A stretch of 64,000 bases of DNA from Curtobacterium sp. MCSS17_007 (GTDB taxonomy: Bacteria; Actinomycetota; Actinomycetes; Actinomycetales; Microbacteriaceae), in the NCBI RefSeq assembly GCF_003234175.2, contig NZ_CP126257.1, positions 1,054,001-1,118,000 of the forward strand, in the 5' to 3' direction. Below, in pieces: positions 63,109-64,000 of this stretch. The first letter of the stretch is position 1, and every line of letters starts with the position of its first letter. The translations under genes and the position numbers were made by a program. Under the pieces are notes generated by a model. It searched no databases, had not been told where the DNA came from, and saw nothing but the letters and a program-made list of their open reading frames with translations.

Positions 63109-64000
63109 GTGGCAACCACGCTCGAAGACCTCCCGATCCGCGACGACCTCCGTGGGCAGAGCCCGTACGGCGCTCCGCAGAAGCACGTGCGCGTGCAGCT
63201 CAACGTCAACGAGAACACGCATCCCGTTCCCGAGGACGTCGCAGAGGACATCGTGGCCTCGATCCGGCAGGCCCTGACGACCGTCAACCGCTACCCGGAC
63301 CGCGAGTTCACCGAGCTCCGTGCATCGCTCACCCGCTACCTGAACGGCGGGCTGTCCGGTGAGCAGCAGCTGACGCCCGAGCAGCTCTGGGCGGCGAACG
63401 GCTCGAACGAGGTGCTGCAGCAGCTCCTCCAGGCGTTCGGGGGCCCGGGTCGCTCGGTGCTCGGGTTCCCGCCCACCTACTCGATGCACTCGATCCTCGC
63501 GGCCGGCACCGGGACACGGTGGATCCCCGCGCAGCGTGACGACGAGTTCCGGATCGCGCCCGAGACCGTCGTGGCCGCCATCCGCGAGCACCAGCCGGAC
63601 ATCGTCTTCCTGTGCGGGCCCAACAACCCCACGGGCACCCCGCTCGACATCGAGACGATCCGTGCCGCGTACGACGCGACGGACGGCATCGTCATGGTCG
63701 ACGAGGCGTACGCCGAGTTCATGCCCGCTGATGCCCCGAGCGCCGTCACGCTCCTGCCGGGCCGCCCGCGGCTCGTGGTCTCCCGCACCATGAGCAAGGC
63801 GTTCGCGTTCGCGGGGGCCCGCGTCGGGTACCTCGCGGCCGACCCGGCGGTGGTCGACGCCCTCCGCCTGGTGCGCCTGCCGTACCACCTGTCCGCGCTG
63901 ACCCAGGCGGCCGCGATCGCCGCACTCCGGCACGCCCCGGCGATGCTCGCGATGGTGGACGACATCAAGCAGCAGCGCGACCGCATGGTCGTCGAGCTGC
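63109..64000 (+). CDS. hisC: Histidinol-phosphate aminotransferase, 5' part (runs off the right edge)
   Basis: 297 codons of an open frame from GTG 63109. Class I/II PLP aminotransferase motifs: [40 protein letters not shown] (substrate-contact NPTG), DEAYAEF, and the PLP Lys in [19 protein letters not shown]. It transaminates histidinol phosphate with glutamate in histidine synthesis. The rest of the his operon would lie beyond the window. Its place after lexA/LysM is the usual actinobacterial order. Confidence 0.92.
   Translation, partial: MATTLEDLPIRDDLRGQSPYGAPQKHVRVQLNVNENTHPVPEDVAEDIVASIRQALTTVNRYPDREFTELRASLTRYLNGGLSGEQQLTPEQLWAANGSNEVLQQLLQAFGGPGRSVLGFPPTYSMHSILAAGTGTRWIPAQRDDEFRIAPETVVAAIREHQPDIVFLCGPNNPTGTPLDIETIRAAYDATDGIVMVDEAYAEFMPADAPSAVTLLPGRPRLVVSRTMSKAFAFAGARVGYLAADPAVVDALRLVRLPYHLSALTQAAAIAALRHAPAMLAMVDDIKQQRDRMVVEL

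Overview
The window is GC-rich bacterial chromosome (about 70 % G+C by eye) with strong GC3 bias, very short intergenic gaps, many GTG starts and many stop/start overlaps (GTGA, ATGA, TGATG). Gene content and order (rpsO, pnp, M16 protease, dapB, thyA-folA, dapA, rnj, ftsK, pgsA, cinA, clgR, DUF3046, recA-recX, miaB-miaA-dapF, hflX, lexA, hisC) identify an actinobacterium. The protein set and extreme GC suggest a Microbacteriaceae member such as Curtobacterium, but the genus is inference. I see no rRNA, tRNA, CRISPR array, insertion sequence, prophage or plasmid function.

Left part (1 to about 29.9 kb): mostly single genes and small operons that vary between actinobacteria. They include the start of a response regulator, a FUSC membrane protein, an APH-fold phosphotransferase, a SNF2 helicase, a mycoredoxin, a CYTH-CHAD protein, oligopeptidase B, an amidohydrolase, a PabC-like class IV aminotransferase, a Nudix hydrolase, a DUF3533-like membrane protein, a Na+/H+ antiporter, a phosphate transporter behind a probable PHO box, aspartate ammonia-lyase, a YihY protein, an MFS transporter, an FKBP plus aldo/keto reductase pair, and a HelD/HelR RNA polymerase motor. 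A secreted GH6 glycosidase, a protealysin-type M4 protease and its emfourin-type inhibitor form a same-strand cluster.

Right part (29.9 to 64 kb): the conserved actinobacterial housekeeping block. It combines RNA decay (PNPase, RNase J), lysine/diaminopimelate synthesis (dapB, dapA, dapF), one-carbon/dTMP synthesis (thyA-folA), division and DNA handling (FtsK), phospholipid synthesis (pgsA), tRNA modification (miaB, miaA), the HflX GTPase, and an SOS circuit. LexA boxes lie upstream of recA and in the lexA/LysM divergent region, and the LysM membrane protein looks like the SOS division regulator ChiZ. A MacAB-like efflux operon and a few single genes are interspersed. rpsO and pnp, usually adjacent, are separated here by two genes.

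Non-coding structure: at least ten intergenic spaces carry an imperfect to perfect palindrome built on GGGAGGC...GCCTCCCG, mostly at gene 3' ends. One degenerate copy lies in frame inside miaA. Several larger unrelated hairpins also occur. thyA begins with seven 15-bp tandem repeats encoding [10 protein letters not shown]. Many genes have a TANNNT hexamer 6 to 9 bases before the start codon and no Shine-Dalgarno, the signature of leaderless mRNAs.
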